The position numbers were made by a program, and so were the translations under genes. Source: DAINRZ01 sp964634885 (lineage in GTDB: Bacteria > Bacteroidota > Ignavibacteria > Kapaibacteriales > UBA2268). From it: a DNA stretch of 64,000 nt. Under the pieces are notes generated by a model. It was not told the DNA's origin and ran no database searches. It saw only the letters and a list, made by a program, of their open reading frames with translations. Location: assembly GCA_964634885.1 (NCBI GenBank), contig CAZWLN010000003.1, forward strand, positions 62,001 to 126,000, written 5' to 3'. This document shows positions 43,015 to 51,300 of this stretch, piece by piece (position 1 is the first letter of the stretch; every line of letters begins with the position of its first letter).

Positions 43015-43329
43015 GGCAAACAAGTTTGTCAAGAATTCTGAATTTAGAATGCTGAATTCTGAATTTAAAATTATAAAGTAAGAAGAAAAAGCTGAACCGT
43101 AGCGGCATTTTCCCCCACCTTGGATAAGGCGGGGGTAGGGGGCGGTTCGATTCTCAGTTTGTCAAGTATGTAAAGAATTCTGAGCCGAGCGTAGCGAGAC
43201 CGGCGTAGCCAATGTAGAATTCTGAATTCTGAATGTAAGAAAAATCAACCCTGGAAGGACTTTCCTATCTCAATAGCCACGTCATTTATGGCGTGGGTCG
43301 AATAGAATCTACTACCCTCCGACATTTCT

Positions 43330-43408
43330 AAAGATGGACTCCACCTTGGCGTGCAATCTTGAGTCAATCCTGGCTGCCGTCTCAACTGCTTAGGTGGAGT
43401 CCATCTTT
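43330..43408. repeat. Inverted R3 pair with 45-nt loop
   Basis: AAAGATGGACTCCACCT (43330-43346) and its exact reverse complement (43392-43408) form 17-bp arms. The core is the same as that of the palindrome at 37770-37808, here opened by a 45-nt insert. Confidence 0.75.
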
Positions 43409-43426
43409 CAGGTTACCCGCGCTTCT

Positions 43427-43480
43427 TTCTCCTTCCCCTTGGGGAATAATTCCCCCTGGTGAAGGCTGGGATGGGGTGGG
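43427..43480. repeat. Dispersed repeat R2, partial copy in reverse orientation
   Basis: Reading the minus strand gives CCACCCCATCCCAGCCTT and then the G-G-A-A-T-T-A-T-T-C-C-C-C palindrome, matching the first half of the R2 copy at 37932. The second half of the element is absent. Confidence 0.7.
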
Positions 43481-43481
43481 C

Positions 43482-43538
43482 AAGTTTATAAAGTTTATAA
43501 AGTTTATAAAGTTCATCAAGTTTGTAAAGTTTATAAAG
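43482..43538. repeat. 9-bp tandem repeat array (AAGTTTATA)
   Basis: About six imperfect copies of AAGTTTATA run through the interval, with AAGTTCATC and AAGTTTGTA variants. A related stretch, CTTTATAAACTTTATGAA, is in the R2-bearing region at about 37904. Confidence 0.8.
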
Positions 43539-43580
43539 CAGGAAGGATAGCCCCTAAGGGGCGTCATATTAATAGCTGTT

Positions 43581-44423
43581 TCAGATAGAGTACATCAGGT
43601 CAATACCTCCGGACCAGGAATAGATCAGGCTTTCGATCTTGCTGTTATAGTCCCGGAAGCTGTAATAGAGCTGCATGAAGGGATTGATAGTGAAGCGTTT
43701 TATTGTGATTGGGAAAGTAAGGCCGATCTTCAGGGCAATCCTTGTGTAGTTACCTCCTTTGAGTATGTCGTCGTCGTAAACAACGGTCCTCATACTATCC
43801 AGGAATGTATAGTTATCGGTCCAGAAACCGGGCGGACTAAACACAAGTCCGGGTGTTGTGATTGTGATCCTGTCGTGCAGCTTATGCCTTAGGGTATAAT
43901 TAATAGACGGCCCAAGGAAAGCGTAGATGTTTGTACCCGGAAGGTTTATTTTGTATAATACATCGAGGCTGAGGAATTTAAGGTCATAATCGGCTGAATA
44001 GTCAAATGTGGCTATCCTCTTGACAGGTTGGTCATTAATAAATGCATATCCTTTCTGAAGGAAATTATCGTCACTCAAATTGGCAGGCAGGCTTTCATAA
44101 TTGAGTTTCACCATGACCGAAGGGTTGACCCCGTACTTTTCACCGAGGAGGTATTCAAATACAAGGCCGATAGAATAGCCGTCACCCCATCCGTTAGCAA
44201 AACACTCCTCGCAGTATTCATTTGCAATCGGGAGGTTTTCGTAATCATGCAGAGTGTGGTTGTAGAACATGGTCAGGCCCATCCTGAACTTGTCGGGTTT
44301 CTTGTTGTCGATTATGATTTCCTTGTCTTTGTCCGTGTCCGGGAACTCCGACTGCGCGCGGCAGACGGTGCCTGACATCAGCAGGAGCGCCAGTACAAAG
44401 TAATATTGTTTTTGTTTCATCAT
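43581..44423 (-). CDS. Outer-membrane beta-barrel-like protein
   Basis: The frame opens at 44540, but the ATGs at 44423/44420 are followed by a clear signal peptide (L-A-L-L-L-M-S-G-T, cleavage near C-R-A-Q), so the start is there (about 280 aa). The mature part alternates hydrophobic and polar residues in strands (L-N-Y-E-S-L, F-L-S-L-D-V-L-Y-K-I, I-A-L-K-I-G-L-T-F) and ends Y-S-I, typical of small barrels. A G-P-S-I-N-Y-T-L strand is shared with many Bacteroidota outer-membrane proteins. It starts right after the DUF3127 gene stop (TGATATG), so the two are translationally linked. Confidence 0.72.
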   Translation of the reverse strand: MMKQKQYYFVLALLLMSGTVCRAQSEFPDTDKDKEIIIDNKKPDKFRMGLTMFYNHTLHDYENLPIANEYCEECFANGWGDGYSIGLVFEYLLGEKYGVNPSVMVKLNYESLPANLSDDNFLQKGYAFINDQPVKRIATFDYSADYDLKFLSLDVLYKINLPGTNIYAFLGPSINYTLRHKLHDRITITTPGLVFSPPGFWTDNYTFLDSMRTVVYDDDILKGGNYTRIALKIGLTFPITIKRFTINPFMQLYYSFRDYNSKIESLIYSWSGGIDLMYSI

Positions 44424-44424
44424 A

Positions 44425-44805
44425 TCAGAAGGGTACCTCATCCTCTTCGTCGGCAATCTGGCTGGCCGGTTCATCGGGCAGGGGTATATCGTCAATCCTG
44501 CTGTTGCTGCTGTTGTTAACTGCGTCAATCTTCCATACATCGAGATTGTTGAAGTATGAAACCTTGCCGTCTTTTTCCCAGCGCCTGCCTTTGATGTTAA
44601 AGAAGACTCTTACAGGGTCGTTAATGTTAAAACTGTCGATGATGTCGCATTTGTCGCGCGTTAACTGGAATTTTATCTGTTCGTTGAAAGTCATCGAACC
44701 GTTCGTTTCTGATGTCTCGACTACAAATTCCCTTTTCTTAAAGCTTTCGCTTACATTTACAATGTCATATTTTTCAATTAGCTTGCCGCTCAACTCAAAA
44801 TTCAT
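44425..44805 (-). CDS. DUF3127 protein, OB-fold-like
   Basis: The 126-residue protein begins M-N-F-E-L-S-G-K-L and matches DUF3127, a family found almost only in Bacteroidota. Landmarks are F-K-K-R-E-F-V-V-E-T, I-K-F-Q-L-T-x-D-K, D-P-V-R-V-F-F-N-I-K-G-R-W-type and a W-K-I-D-A segment, followed by an acidic disordered tail ending D-E-V-P-F. That tail resembles the partner-binding end of single-strand DNA binding protein, so a DNA-related role is possible; this is inference. The family's function is not established. Confidence 0.85.
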   Translation of the reverse strand: MNFELSGKLIEKYDIVNVSESFKKREFVVETSETNGSMTFNEQIKFQLTRDKCDIIDSFNINDPVRVFFNIKGRRWEKDGKVSYFNNLDVWKIDAVNNSSNSRIDDIPLPDEPASQIADEEDEVPF

Positions 44806-44917
44806 ATCAAACTACCGAATATAAAGTGAATAATTATGCTAATTAAGAAAAAAAAAATTAAAATACTAATGAAAAAATATAGCTAAATTAAATTTTGTGA
44901 AATTTTGATGATGATGA

Positions 44918-45784
44918 ATGATGTTAAATGCCGGAATAATTACGTGCGATGAATTGAGGGAACTCCTGGAATATGACAGGGTGCTGGCCGGGCATCTGGA
45001 AAAGCTCGGTGTCCGATGCGAACCTGTCGTCTGGGACAATCCCTCTGCCGACTGGAAAAAGTATGATTTCCTGCTGATGAGGACTGCCTGGGGTTACTAC
45101 AGGCAATATGAAAGGTTCCTGCAGTTCATGCATTTCCTGAAAGAAGAGGACATCAGGATTTTTAACACAGCAGATATAATTATCAATAATTCTCATAAAT
45201 TCTACCTGAAAGAGCTGAAAGCTAACGGAGTGAACATCATTCCTACTCATTTCATCAAGAAGAAGACTGTGATGAGTGTGATGAAGCTGGTAAGCATCGG
45301 AAAATGGGACAGGTACATCCTGAAGCCCGCCGTTTCTGCCGGCTCGTTCAACACCCATCTCTTCGACGCTGCCGATCCGAAAGGCGAAGATACCTTCCAG
45401 GCTATGGTCCGGGACAATGACCTGCTGATCCAGAAATATCTTCCCGAGATTGCCGACGGGGAGCTGTCCACCATCTTCTTTGCAGGCGAATTCAGCTATA
45501 CGGTCAGGAAAAGGCCTGCTGCCGGCGACTTCAGGGTACAGAGGGATTACGGCGGTGTCTATGAAAGAGTCGAACCCCCGACTGAAGTACTTTACGAGTG
45601 CGATAAAGTGATGGAACTGCTCGATCCGGATTTCCTGTATGCAAGGATCGACGGAGTGTTTACCAGGGGGCAATTCAGGGTGATGGAGGTGGAGATGATC
45701 GAGCCGGACCTGTATATGGACGTGGTTCCTGAAGCAATTCCTCACCTGGCTGAGTTAATTGCTTCAAGAGTCGGAAACATGTAA
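44918..45784 (+). CDS. ATP-grasp enzyme, RimK / glutathione-synthetase-like
   Basis: The 288-residue protein has the order of the DcsG/RimK-like ATP-grasp group: an N-terminal pre-ATP domain (about 1-95) with D-Y-x-x-L-M-R-T-A-W-G-Y, then N-S-H-K-F-Y-L, Y-I-L-K-P-A-V-S-A-G-S (nucleotide-binding Lys), Q-K-Y-L-P-E-I, G-E-L-S-T-I-F-F-A-G, and the metal-site end R-I-D-G-V-F and V-M-E-V-E-M-I-E-P. Such enzymes join a carboxylate to an amine using ATP. The substrate cannot be told; no peptide or cofactor pathway genes are adjacent. The second ATG (44921) is an equal start candidate. Confidence 0.85.
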   Translation: MMLNAGIITCDELRELLEYDRVLAGHLEKLGVRCEPVVWDNPSADWKKYDFLLMRTAWGYYRQYERFLQFMHFLKEEDIRIFNTADIIINNSHKFYLKELKANGVNIIPTHFIKKKTVMSVMKLVSIGKWDRYILKPAVSAGSFNTHLFDAADPKGEDTFQAMVRDNDLLIQKYLPEIADGELSTIFFAGEFSYTVRKRPAAGDFRVQRDYGGVYERVEPPTEVLYECDKVMELLDPDFLYARIDGVFTRGQFRVMEVEMIEPDLYMDVVPEAIPHLAELIASRVGNM

Positions 45785-45842
45785 CTAATTTTACCTTTCG
45801 GGTGTCTTAAGTAAAAAAAGGAATAACACAGGAGAGACGACA

Positions 45843-46397
45843 ATGGCAGAGCAAAAAGAAAAACGTGAAAGGGAGAACCCAATCAGCTTCCTGCCCCGCT
45901 TCAGCAACATGAACAACGACTTCGCCGGTATATTCATTATCATTGCGCTGGCACTGATCATATTCCTGTACTGGAACCCTTTCAGCACGAAAGAAGAACC
46001 GTCCGGGAAAGGGAAAAACGGGAATGTCAGGAAAGAGGTCATCCCTACGACCTTAGAATCGCCGGAAAACACTGTGCTGATCATGAAACACGGTGATGAA
46101 CCGGTCGTTCTTGGAGAGATTGCTCCCTGCCCCGACCCGGTTAAGGCACTTTCAGCAATTGAAAATTTCCTGAAAGGCAGGGGCATCGCTGTCGAAGAGT
46201 ATAAAAAGGGGTCTATGCTCAAGACGGACCGTATCAATGACATCCCGCTCGGCAAATCGGTACAGATGGAGTTCAGCTACGACGCTTCCGGCAACAAAAT
46301 CGTTGCGAGGCTTCTTACCGTTGAAAAGGACAGCAGCCTGAAGATAAAGGCAGACTGCAAAGCTCTCTTTGAAAAGATGAAGTCTAAAGTGAAGTAA
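45843..46397 (+). CDS. Membrane-anchored protein of unknown function
   Basis: The 184-residue protein has a charged N-terminus (about 1-27), one transmembrane helix (about 28-45: F-I-I-I-A-L-A-L-I-I-F-L-Y) and a soluble domain (about 75-184) with alternating alpha/beta character: D-P-V-K-A-L-S-A-I-E-N-F-L, I-A-V-E-E-Y, V-Q-M-E-F-S-Y, I-V-A-R-L-L-T-V. No family was recognised. AGGAG precedes the start by about 8 nt. It is 58 nt downstream of the ATP-grasp gene and may be its operon mate. Confidence 0.72.
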   Translation: MAEQKEKRERENPISFLPRFSNMNNDFAGIFIIIALALIIFLYWNPFSTKEEPSGKGKNGNVRKEVIPTTLESPENTVLIMKHGDEPVVLGEIAPCPDPVKALSAIENFLKGRGIAVEEYKKGSMLKTDRINDIPLGKSVQMEFSYDASGNKIVARLLTVEKDSSLKIKADCKALFEKMKSKVK

Positions 46398-46473
46398 GAC
46401 TGACACGGGATATACTTATTCTATTCAATCCAAAAGGATACTGGTATTTACAATTCAAACGATTAAGAAAGCC

Positions 46474-46719
46474 TCACCTTACCGCTTCCACCCTGCGAAT
46501 GAAAGGAAGTTCGCGCAGGATGACGCGTTCGATGCCGGCCCTGAGAGTCATGATTGCCAGGGGACAGGCGCTGCAGTTACCCAGGAAGCGTACTTCGAGC
46601 ACGCTGGTGTCTTCTTCGAACCTGACGAATTCGAGGTCGCCGCCGTCGGCCTGAAGGGGAGCCCTCAGGCTTTCGACCACCTGCATCATTCTTTCAATAT
46701 CTTTGTTGTCTATTTCCAT
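46474..46719 (-). CDS. NifU C-terminal-domain (Nfu-like) iron-sulfur scaffold
   Basis: The 81-residue protein is a stand-alone NifU C-terminal domain: R-A-P-L-Q-A-D-G-G-D-L-E near the start and the cluster-binding C-x2-C (N-C-S-A-C-P-L-A) at about residues 50-53, then an amphipathic helix with G-I-E-R-V-I. It would carry a [4Fe-4S] cluster to target proteins, which fits a genome encoding a multi-cluster hydrogenase. It is read from the minus strand and stands alone. Confidence 0.92.
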   Translation of the reverse strand: MEIDNKDIERMMQVVESLRAPLQADGGDLEFVRFEEDTSVLEVRFLGNCSACPLAIMTLRAGIERVILRELPFIRRVEAVR

Positions 46720-46842
46720 CAGGCAGCAAAAATATTAAAAAATAAAATATATTAAAAAAAATTTAAATTTTTTTTAAATTCGTATAAATGAAAAAATGAA
46801 ATATTGTTAAGAAATATTTAATGAATATTGGGTCGGCTAATA

Positions 46843-47934
46843 ATGAAAAATGAGGTCAAGTCGAGTATAACACGAGATTATATACTGATTTTCACATCAT
46901 TTTTTGTAATCTATATTATTACCCAATCGATTATTGCTTACAACTTATTCTTTTCCGAAGGCTCCACTCTGCTAAAAGTGCCGGCTGACGGTTCTTCCGC
47001 TCCGACCAGCATCCGTTTCGGCGATGTTGCCCTGTACTTCATCCTGCCGATGACACTGATGTTCGCAATATACCTGGCTGTCAGCGCCTTTACAATCAGG
47101 AACTACAAGACGAAACTCCGGAAAATCAATGAATTCATCGATACGATCAATTCCGACAACCTGGGTGTAAAGATCACTGAGAATTTCCACAAGACTGAAC
47201 TGAGGAACATTGCTTTCAGGCTTAACGACATGATCGACAGGATCGACAGGTCTTTCAGTCACCTGCGCCAGTTCACGTCCACCGTCTCCCATGAATTGAA
47301 AACGCCGCTGACCATCATCCGGGGCGAATTGGAGATTGCCCTGCACAGCCGCAAGACAGAAGAAGAATACCAGGCGATTATTGCCAGTTCGCTCGACGAG
47401 GTACTCAGGCTCAATAACGTGGTGATGGCCCTGCTCGACCTTTCCCGTGCCGACACAGGCAAGTTCACGATGAATGTCAACAGGGAGAACATCTCCAAAC
47501 TCCTTGAGGATATTGCCGAAGATGCGGTCATTCTCGCCGAGTCAAAGGAAATTACCGTTACTTCCAAAATTGAGAAAGATGTCTTTGCCCGCTGCGACAT
47601 TGCCAGACTGCACCAGGCTTTCCTCAATATCGTGGATAACGCCATCAAGTACTCGCCCGACAAAGGCAGGATTGACATAGAGCTGAAAAGCATAGACAAA
47701 TTCGTGGAAGTGTCTTTTGCCGATTCGGGCTATGGCATACCACAGGATGCCATTCCCAATATATTCGACAGGTTCTACCGCATCAACGACTCATCACCGG
47801 GACACTCCGTTCAGGGTTCCGGCCTGGGACTGTCCATCGTCAAATGGATCGTCGATTCGCACAACGGGAAGATTGTTGTTAACAGCATTGAGAAACAGGG
47901 AACAAAATTTACGATATTATTGCCTGCCAATTAA
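46843..47934 (+). CDS. Membrane sensor histidine kinase (orphan)
   Basis: The ATG at 46843 is preferred over a TTG at 46828 (363 aa). Two transmembrane helices (about 15-35 and 65-90) bracket a short periplasmic loop, so sensing may be within the membrane or by a partner. A HAMP-like segment (about 90-140) leads to a HisKA domain with phospho-acceptor His150 (T-V-S-H-E-L-K-T-P-L), then a HATPase with N-box D-N-A-I-K-Y-S, G1 D-S-G-Y-G-I and G2 G-S-G-L-G-L-S-I-V. No response regulator gene is adjacent. Confidence 0.92.
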   Translation: MKNEVKSSITRDYILIFTSFFVIYIITQSIIAYNLFFSEGSTLLKVPADGSSAPTSIRFGDVALYFILPMTLMFAIYLAVSAFTIRNYKTKLRKINEFIDTINSDNLGVKITENFHKTELRNIAFRLNDMIDRIDRSFSHLRQFTSTVSHELKTPLTIIRGELEIALHSRKTEEEYQAIIASSLDEVLRLNNVVMALLDLSRADTGKFTMNVNRENISKLLEDIAEDAVILAESKEITVTSKIEKDVFARCDIARLHQAFLNIVDNAIKYSPDKGRIDIELKSIDKFVEVSFADSGYGIPQDAIPNIFDRFYRINDSSPGHSVQGSGLGLSIVKWIVDSHNGKIVVNSIEKQGTKFTILLPAN

Positions 47935-47996
47935 AAATATTCATCCGTCTGATCAGTTAATACCCGCATGGAATAGTAGAAATTTTGCAGGGGAAA

Positions 47997-48890
47997 ATGA
48001 AGGATTACAGAAGGTTTTTACAACCCGGCGTAGTAGCGCAGTTACAGAACATCGAACTGAAAGCGCGCCTCGTTGTCGAAGGATTCATCACTGGATTGCA
48101 CCGCTCGCCCTATCACGGGTTCAGCGTCGAATTCGCCGAGCACAGGCAGTACCGCGAAGGAGATGCACTGAAACACGTGGACTGGAAAGTACTGGCGCGT
48201 ACAGACAGGTTCTATGTCAAGCAATTCGAAGAGGAGACCAACCTCAGGAGCATGATTGCCATCGACGCCAGCGCCTCGATGAAATTTGCTTCCAAAGGCA
48301 ATATCACCAAGTTCGAGTATGCGTCATACCTCGCAGCTGCTCTGTCGTACCTGTTGATCAAACAAAGAGATGCCGTCGGCATTACACTGTACGATACACA
48401 GATCAGGTATTTCCTGCCTCCGAACTCGAGGCAGTCATACCTGCACCAGATGCTTAGAGTACTGGACGCCGCCGAGCCTGCCAATGAAACCGGGACCTCG
48501 AAGGCTCTCGACGTTCTTGCGGAGAAGATCAGGCGCAGAGGATTAGTCATTATCATCAGCGACCTCTTCGATACGCCTGAGTCTGTGGTCAATGCCCTCA
48601 GCCACTTCAGGCACCGGAAACATGACGTGATTGTGTTCCAGGTGCTGGACCCGCGGGAGATTGATTTCGATTTCGGCCGGGGAGCAACCTTTGTGGACAT
48701 GGAAACCGGCGAAAAGATGATTACCCAGCCGTACCAGATACAACGCTCCTATATGGAGACAATGAAGGAATTCCTTACAAACATCAGGAAACGCTGCCGC
48801 CAGCAGAACATAGATTACCACCTGATCGACACATCGCAGCCTTTTGACAAGGCTCTCAGGGCGTACCTGGCAAAGAGAAGCTCTCTCTGA
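47997..48890 (+). CDS. DUF58 protein (VWA-like)
   Basis: The ATG at 47997 is preferred, with AGGGG just upstream; a TTG at 47985 is also in frame. The 297-residue protein has the DUF58 signature G-F-S-V-E-F-A-E-H-R-Q-Y and G-D-A-L-K-H-V-D-W-K-V-L-A-R, followed by a VWA-like fold with D-A-S-A-S-M near 85 (DxSxS). Family members usually sit beside a MoxR ATPase gene and are linked to envelope maturation or stress; no MoxR gene is seen here. It follows the histidine kinase gene by 62 nt. Confidence 0.9.
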   Translation: MKDYRRFLQPGVVAQLQNIELKARLVVEGFITGLHRSPYHGFSVEFAEHRQYREGDALKHVDWKVLARTDRFYVKQFEEETNLRSMIAIDASASMKFASKGNITKFEYASYLAAALSYLLIKQRDAVGITLYDTQIRYFLPPNSRQSYLHQMLRVLDAAEPANETGTSKALDVLAEKIRRRGLVIIISDLFDTPESVVNALSHFRHRKHDVIVFQVLDPREIDFDFGRGATFVDMETGEKMITQPYQIQRSYMETMKEFLTNIRKRCRQQNIDYHLIDTSQPFDKALRAYLAKRSSL

Positions 48891-48905
48891 GCAGCACAAA
48901 AAGAA

Positions 48906-48937
48906 GAAAGCACGAACCGTTTTACGGTTGTGCTTTC
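48906..48937. terminator. Hairpin between convergent genes
   Basis: GAAAGCAC-G-AACCGT (48906-48920) pairs with ACGGTT-GTGCTTTC (48924-48937) through a 3-nt loop and one bulged G. It lies 15 nt after the DUF58 stop and 42 nt before the end of the convergent methyltransferase gene, so it may act for both. No long T-run is present. Confidence 0.65.
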
Positions 48938-48979
48938 AATATATCTTGTCTAATTGTCCCGGTGTTTGCAGTAAGAATG

Positions 48980-49984
48980 CTATTTTCTAGCCGACAACAG
49001 GCATGTACCGAATTCTGTATGTACCAGTTTGTAATCTTTGAACCACGCTTCTTTCATCATGATCCAGAGGTCAGTCTCAGTGAAACAGTCGCCACCGGAA
49101 GTGTTTATGAGCATGTTTAAGGACAGCATTACTGCATCCTCGGGATTGGTACGGTTGTCTTCGACGATGTGCTCCTGGATGACGATCTGCCCGCCCCTGT
49201 TCATGGAGTCATAGACTTTCTGGAGCAGTTTGACATTATCCCACAGCGAATAGTTGTGCATGAGGAAGGAAATGAAGACAAGGTCGTAGCCTGAACCGAT
49301 GTCGTCAGTAAGTGCGTCTCCGGCAATCGTCTCGATTGTGTTTTCCATTTTGGCTTCGTGCAGGTGTTCCTTTGTGAGTTGAATTACTTTCGGATAGTCA
49401 AATCCTACGGCTTTGATGGCAGGTTTTGCCTTAAGGAATTCCATTGTGTATAGCCCTGAACCGCAGCCCAGGTCGAGAATCTTGTTTACTCCGTTAAGGT
49501 CAATCATCCTGACTATGTCGGGAGCCTGCATGAGGCTGCGCCTGTGTGAAGACTTGACAAAGGAAGAAACCCACTCTTCGTCTTTATCGTTGACACTTTG
49601 GCTGTGAAGGCTTACGCCTTTCTTTACTACTTCAGTGAGTGTGCCCCAGGAGTCCCAAAGGTGGGTAAGGTGCATCATGGTACCGAGGTATTCGGGGCTT
49701 CCTTTGACCAGGAACCGCCGGGTTCCTTTGGTGTTGGAAAACTTATTACCGACTTTTTCCAGTAACTGCATGCAGCTAAGGGCGTTCATCAGCCTGTCCA
49801 CGGCTTTCTCGTCAGCGCTGAGGTCGTATGCAACTTCCTTGGAAGTTTTGGGTTCGTCTCCCAGGATGCTGAACAGATCGAGTTCGCAGGCAGTAAGCAG
49901 TGTTTTGCTCTTTTGGAAAGCCCTGGCAATTTCAAGTATGGTTGTTACGGAACCGTCGCTAATTAATGGATTTACCTTCTTCAT
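48980..49984 (-). CDS. SAM-dependent O-methyltransferase with dimerisation domain
   Basis: The 334-residue protein has an N-terminal winged-helix dimerisation domain (about 10-95: L-L-T-A-C-E-L-D-L-F, then L-M-N-A-L-S-C-M-Q-L-L) and a class I methyltransferase fold (about 155-330) with motif I I-L-D-L-G-C-G-S-G-L-Y, then G-F-D-Y-P and A-G-D-A-L. It matches the plant-type or CrtF/hydroxyneurosporene-like O-methyltransferase group, which methylates hydroxyls of aromatics or carotenoid-like compounds. The native substrate is unknown and no biosynthetic cluster is nearby. Confidence 0.88.
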   Translation of the reverse strand: MKKVNPLISDGSVTTILEIARAFQKSKTLLTACELDLFSILGDEPKTSKEVAYDLSADEKAVDRLMNALSCMQLLEKVGNKFSNTKGTRRFLVKGSPEYLGTMMHLTHLWDSWGTLTEVVKKGVSLHSQSVNDKDEEWVSSFVKSSHRRSLMQAPDIVRMIDLNGVNKILDLGCGSGLYTMEFLKAKPAIKAVGFDYPKVIQLTKEHLHEAKMENTIETIAGDALTDDIGSGYDLVFISFLMHNYSLWDNVKLLQKVYDSMNRGGQIVIQEHIVEDNRTNPEDAVMLSLNMLINTSGGDCFTETDLWIMMKEAWFKDYKLVHTEFGTCLLSARK

Positions 49985-50088
49985 ATTTCACCAAACAATG
50001 ATTCATTTTTTTTCATATTTATCAAAACAATATAAAAAAAAATTGTAGAATTTTACTGATATTTTTAACAATATTGTAAAATTGGCAG

Positions 50089-50778
50089 CTATTTATCATT
50101 TTTTACAGCAATATTCACTACTTTTATTATCATGTCCGGTGTCCTGTCTTTCTTACCTTCGGCAGGCCTGAAGGAGAGTGGTGAACTGCTGACGACGATC
50201 CTTCCGTGTATCTCATCATTCTTCCATTTCTCCATGTACCTGACCAGCGCATCGATTCTCCCGTCTGTCAGTTTGCTGCCGGTTGCCCCGCTGTCTGCTT
50301 CAGCCACGATGAACTGGAAGACAGCCCCCGTGTTGTGCCTGAAGATGTCAATATAGTAGTCGAGGACATACTCGGCAGTCTTGTTGAACCGGCTGGTTCC
50401 TTCTGTGAAAACGGAGAAGCTGTCGATGGCCAGGCCCGGTTCCAGTTTCAGTGCGTAAAAGTCTATTCGCTGGCGCGGAGCGTCCTTCATCGGCAACAGT
50501 GTAATCTTTTCTTCATGCTGGAGCAGGACAGGTGAACTGACGGTTACATTGTAGGACTCGCTGTAGGGGATGAATATCTGGTACATGCCCGTTTTGGAGT
50601 CTGCCTCCGTGCGGAACACCCTTCCGCCCGGGCTCCTGAATGTCAGTACTGCTGCTGTTACCTCTTTGCCAATCTTGTCGTAAACGGAGCCTTTCAGGTC
50701 GATTGTCGTGTCGGGGTCAACATCCTGCGACCAGGCCGGTAATGCCAGTAATGCGAATAATATAATCAACCTTGCCAT
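50089..50778 (-). CDS. Secreted protein with carboxypeptidase-regulatory-like N-domain
   Basis: The 229-residue protein has a Sec signal (cleavage near A-W-S-Q, about 18). Residues about 25-105 follow the Ig-like regulatory fold: I-D-L-K-G-S-V-Y-D, T-F-R-S-P-G-G, T-G-M-Y-Q-I-F-I-P. The C-terminal half (about 120-229) is mixed alpha/beta with F-Q-F-I-V-A-E-A-D-S and A-L-V-R-Y-M-E-K-W, a layout loosely like OmpA-type domains, though the peptidoglycan-binding residues are not evident. Function is unknown. Confidence 0.65.
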   Translation of the reverse strand: MARLIILFALLALPAWSQDVDPDTTIDLKGSVYDKIGKEVTAAVLTFRSPGGRVFRTEADSKTGMYQIFIPYSESYNVTVSSPVLLQHEEKITLLPMKDAPRQRIDFYALKLEPGLAIDSFSVFTEGTSRFNKTAEYVLDYYIDIFRHNTGAVFQFIVAEADSGATGSKLTDGRIDALVRYMEKWKNDEIHGRIVVSSSPLSFRPAEGKKDRTPDMIIKVVNIAVKNDK

Positions 50779-50925
50779 AATTGCTTTTCAATTACTTAAT
50801 AAATCGTATCCAATATAATAAATTTTTCTATTATTAAAAATTATTAATAATGAATCCGGAAGATTTGTCAAGTTCATAGGGTTGTCAGGTAAGGTAGTCC
50901 CCTTGCCCACACTGTCGCAGCAAAG

Positions 50926-51300
50926 CCCGCAAAGGAAGATGGGGTAATGGAAGAAATATCTCACGCAAAGCCCGCAAAGGAATAATGATGTGAAGGAAGA
51001 AATATCTCTCGCAAAGCCCGCAAAGGAAGATGGGGTAAAGGAAGAAATATCTCACGCAAAGCCCGCAAAGGAAGAATTATGTGAAAGAAGAAATATCTCA
51101 CGCAAAGCCCGCAAAGGAATAATGATGTGAAGGAAGAAATATCTCTCGCAAAGCCCGCAAAGGAAGATGGGGTAAAGGAAGAAATATCTCACGCAAAGCC
51201 CGCAAAGGAAGAATTATGTGAAAGAAGAAATATCTCACGCAAAGCCCGCAAAGGAAGAGGTGGAAGAAATTTCTCACGCAAAGGCGCAAAGAAAGAGATT
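50926..51300. repeat. Minisatellite with 137-bp higher-order period
   Basis: The unit is 45 or 46 bp: a constant part containing G-A-A-G-A-A-A-T-A-T-C-T-C and C-G-C-A-A-A-G-C-C-C-G-C-A-A-A-G-G, plus a variable 12-13-bp segment. Units of types A, B and C (50981-51026, 51027-51071, 51072-51117) repeat in the same order (51118-51163, 51164-51208, 51209-51254), giving a 137-bp super-unit. The ends are degenerate, with C-A-C-G-C-A-A-A-G-G-C-G-C-A-A-A-G at the right. ORFs on both strands are periodic translations of the repeat and not considered genes. Confidence 0.9.

Larger units (their letters stand above)
43015..43580. other. Repeat-rich intergenic region, no gene
   Basis: The interval carries two blocks of decayed AGAATTCTGAAT repeats (43032-43073 and 43205-43240), a GCCACG-TCATTTATG-GCGTGG palindrome near 43276, the inverted R3 pair (43330-43408), an inverted R2 copy (43427-43480), a 9-bp tandem array (43482-43538) and a TAGCCCC-x-GGGGCG element (43548-43574) that recurs at 51418-51443. 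Short ORFs in it are repeat translations, not genes. Confidence 0.75.

Noticed and set aside
44924..45745. 273-codon minus-strand frame opposite the ATP-grasp gene
   Set aside because: It mirrors the ATP-grasp coding frame, which has all its motifs; the antisense translation has no recognised domain.
50926..51300. Possible CRISPR array
   Set aside because: The variable parts are 12-13 bp and re-used in the same order, the constant parts are long and not palindromic, and no cas genes are near. It is a minisatellite.
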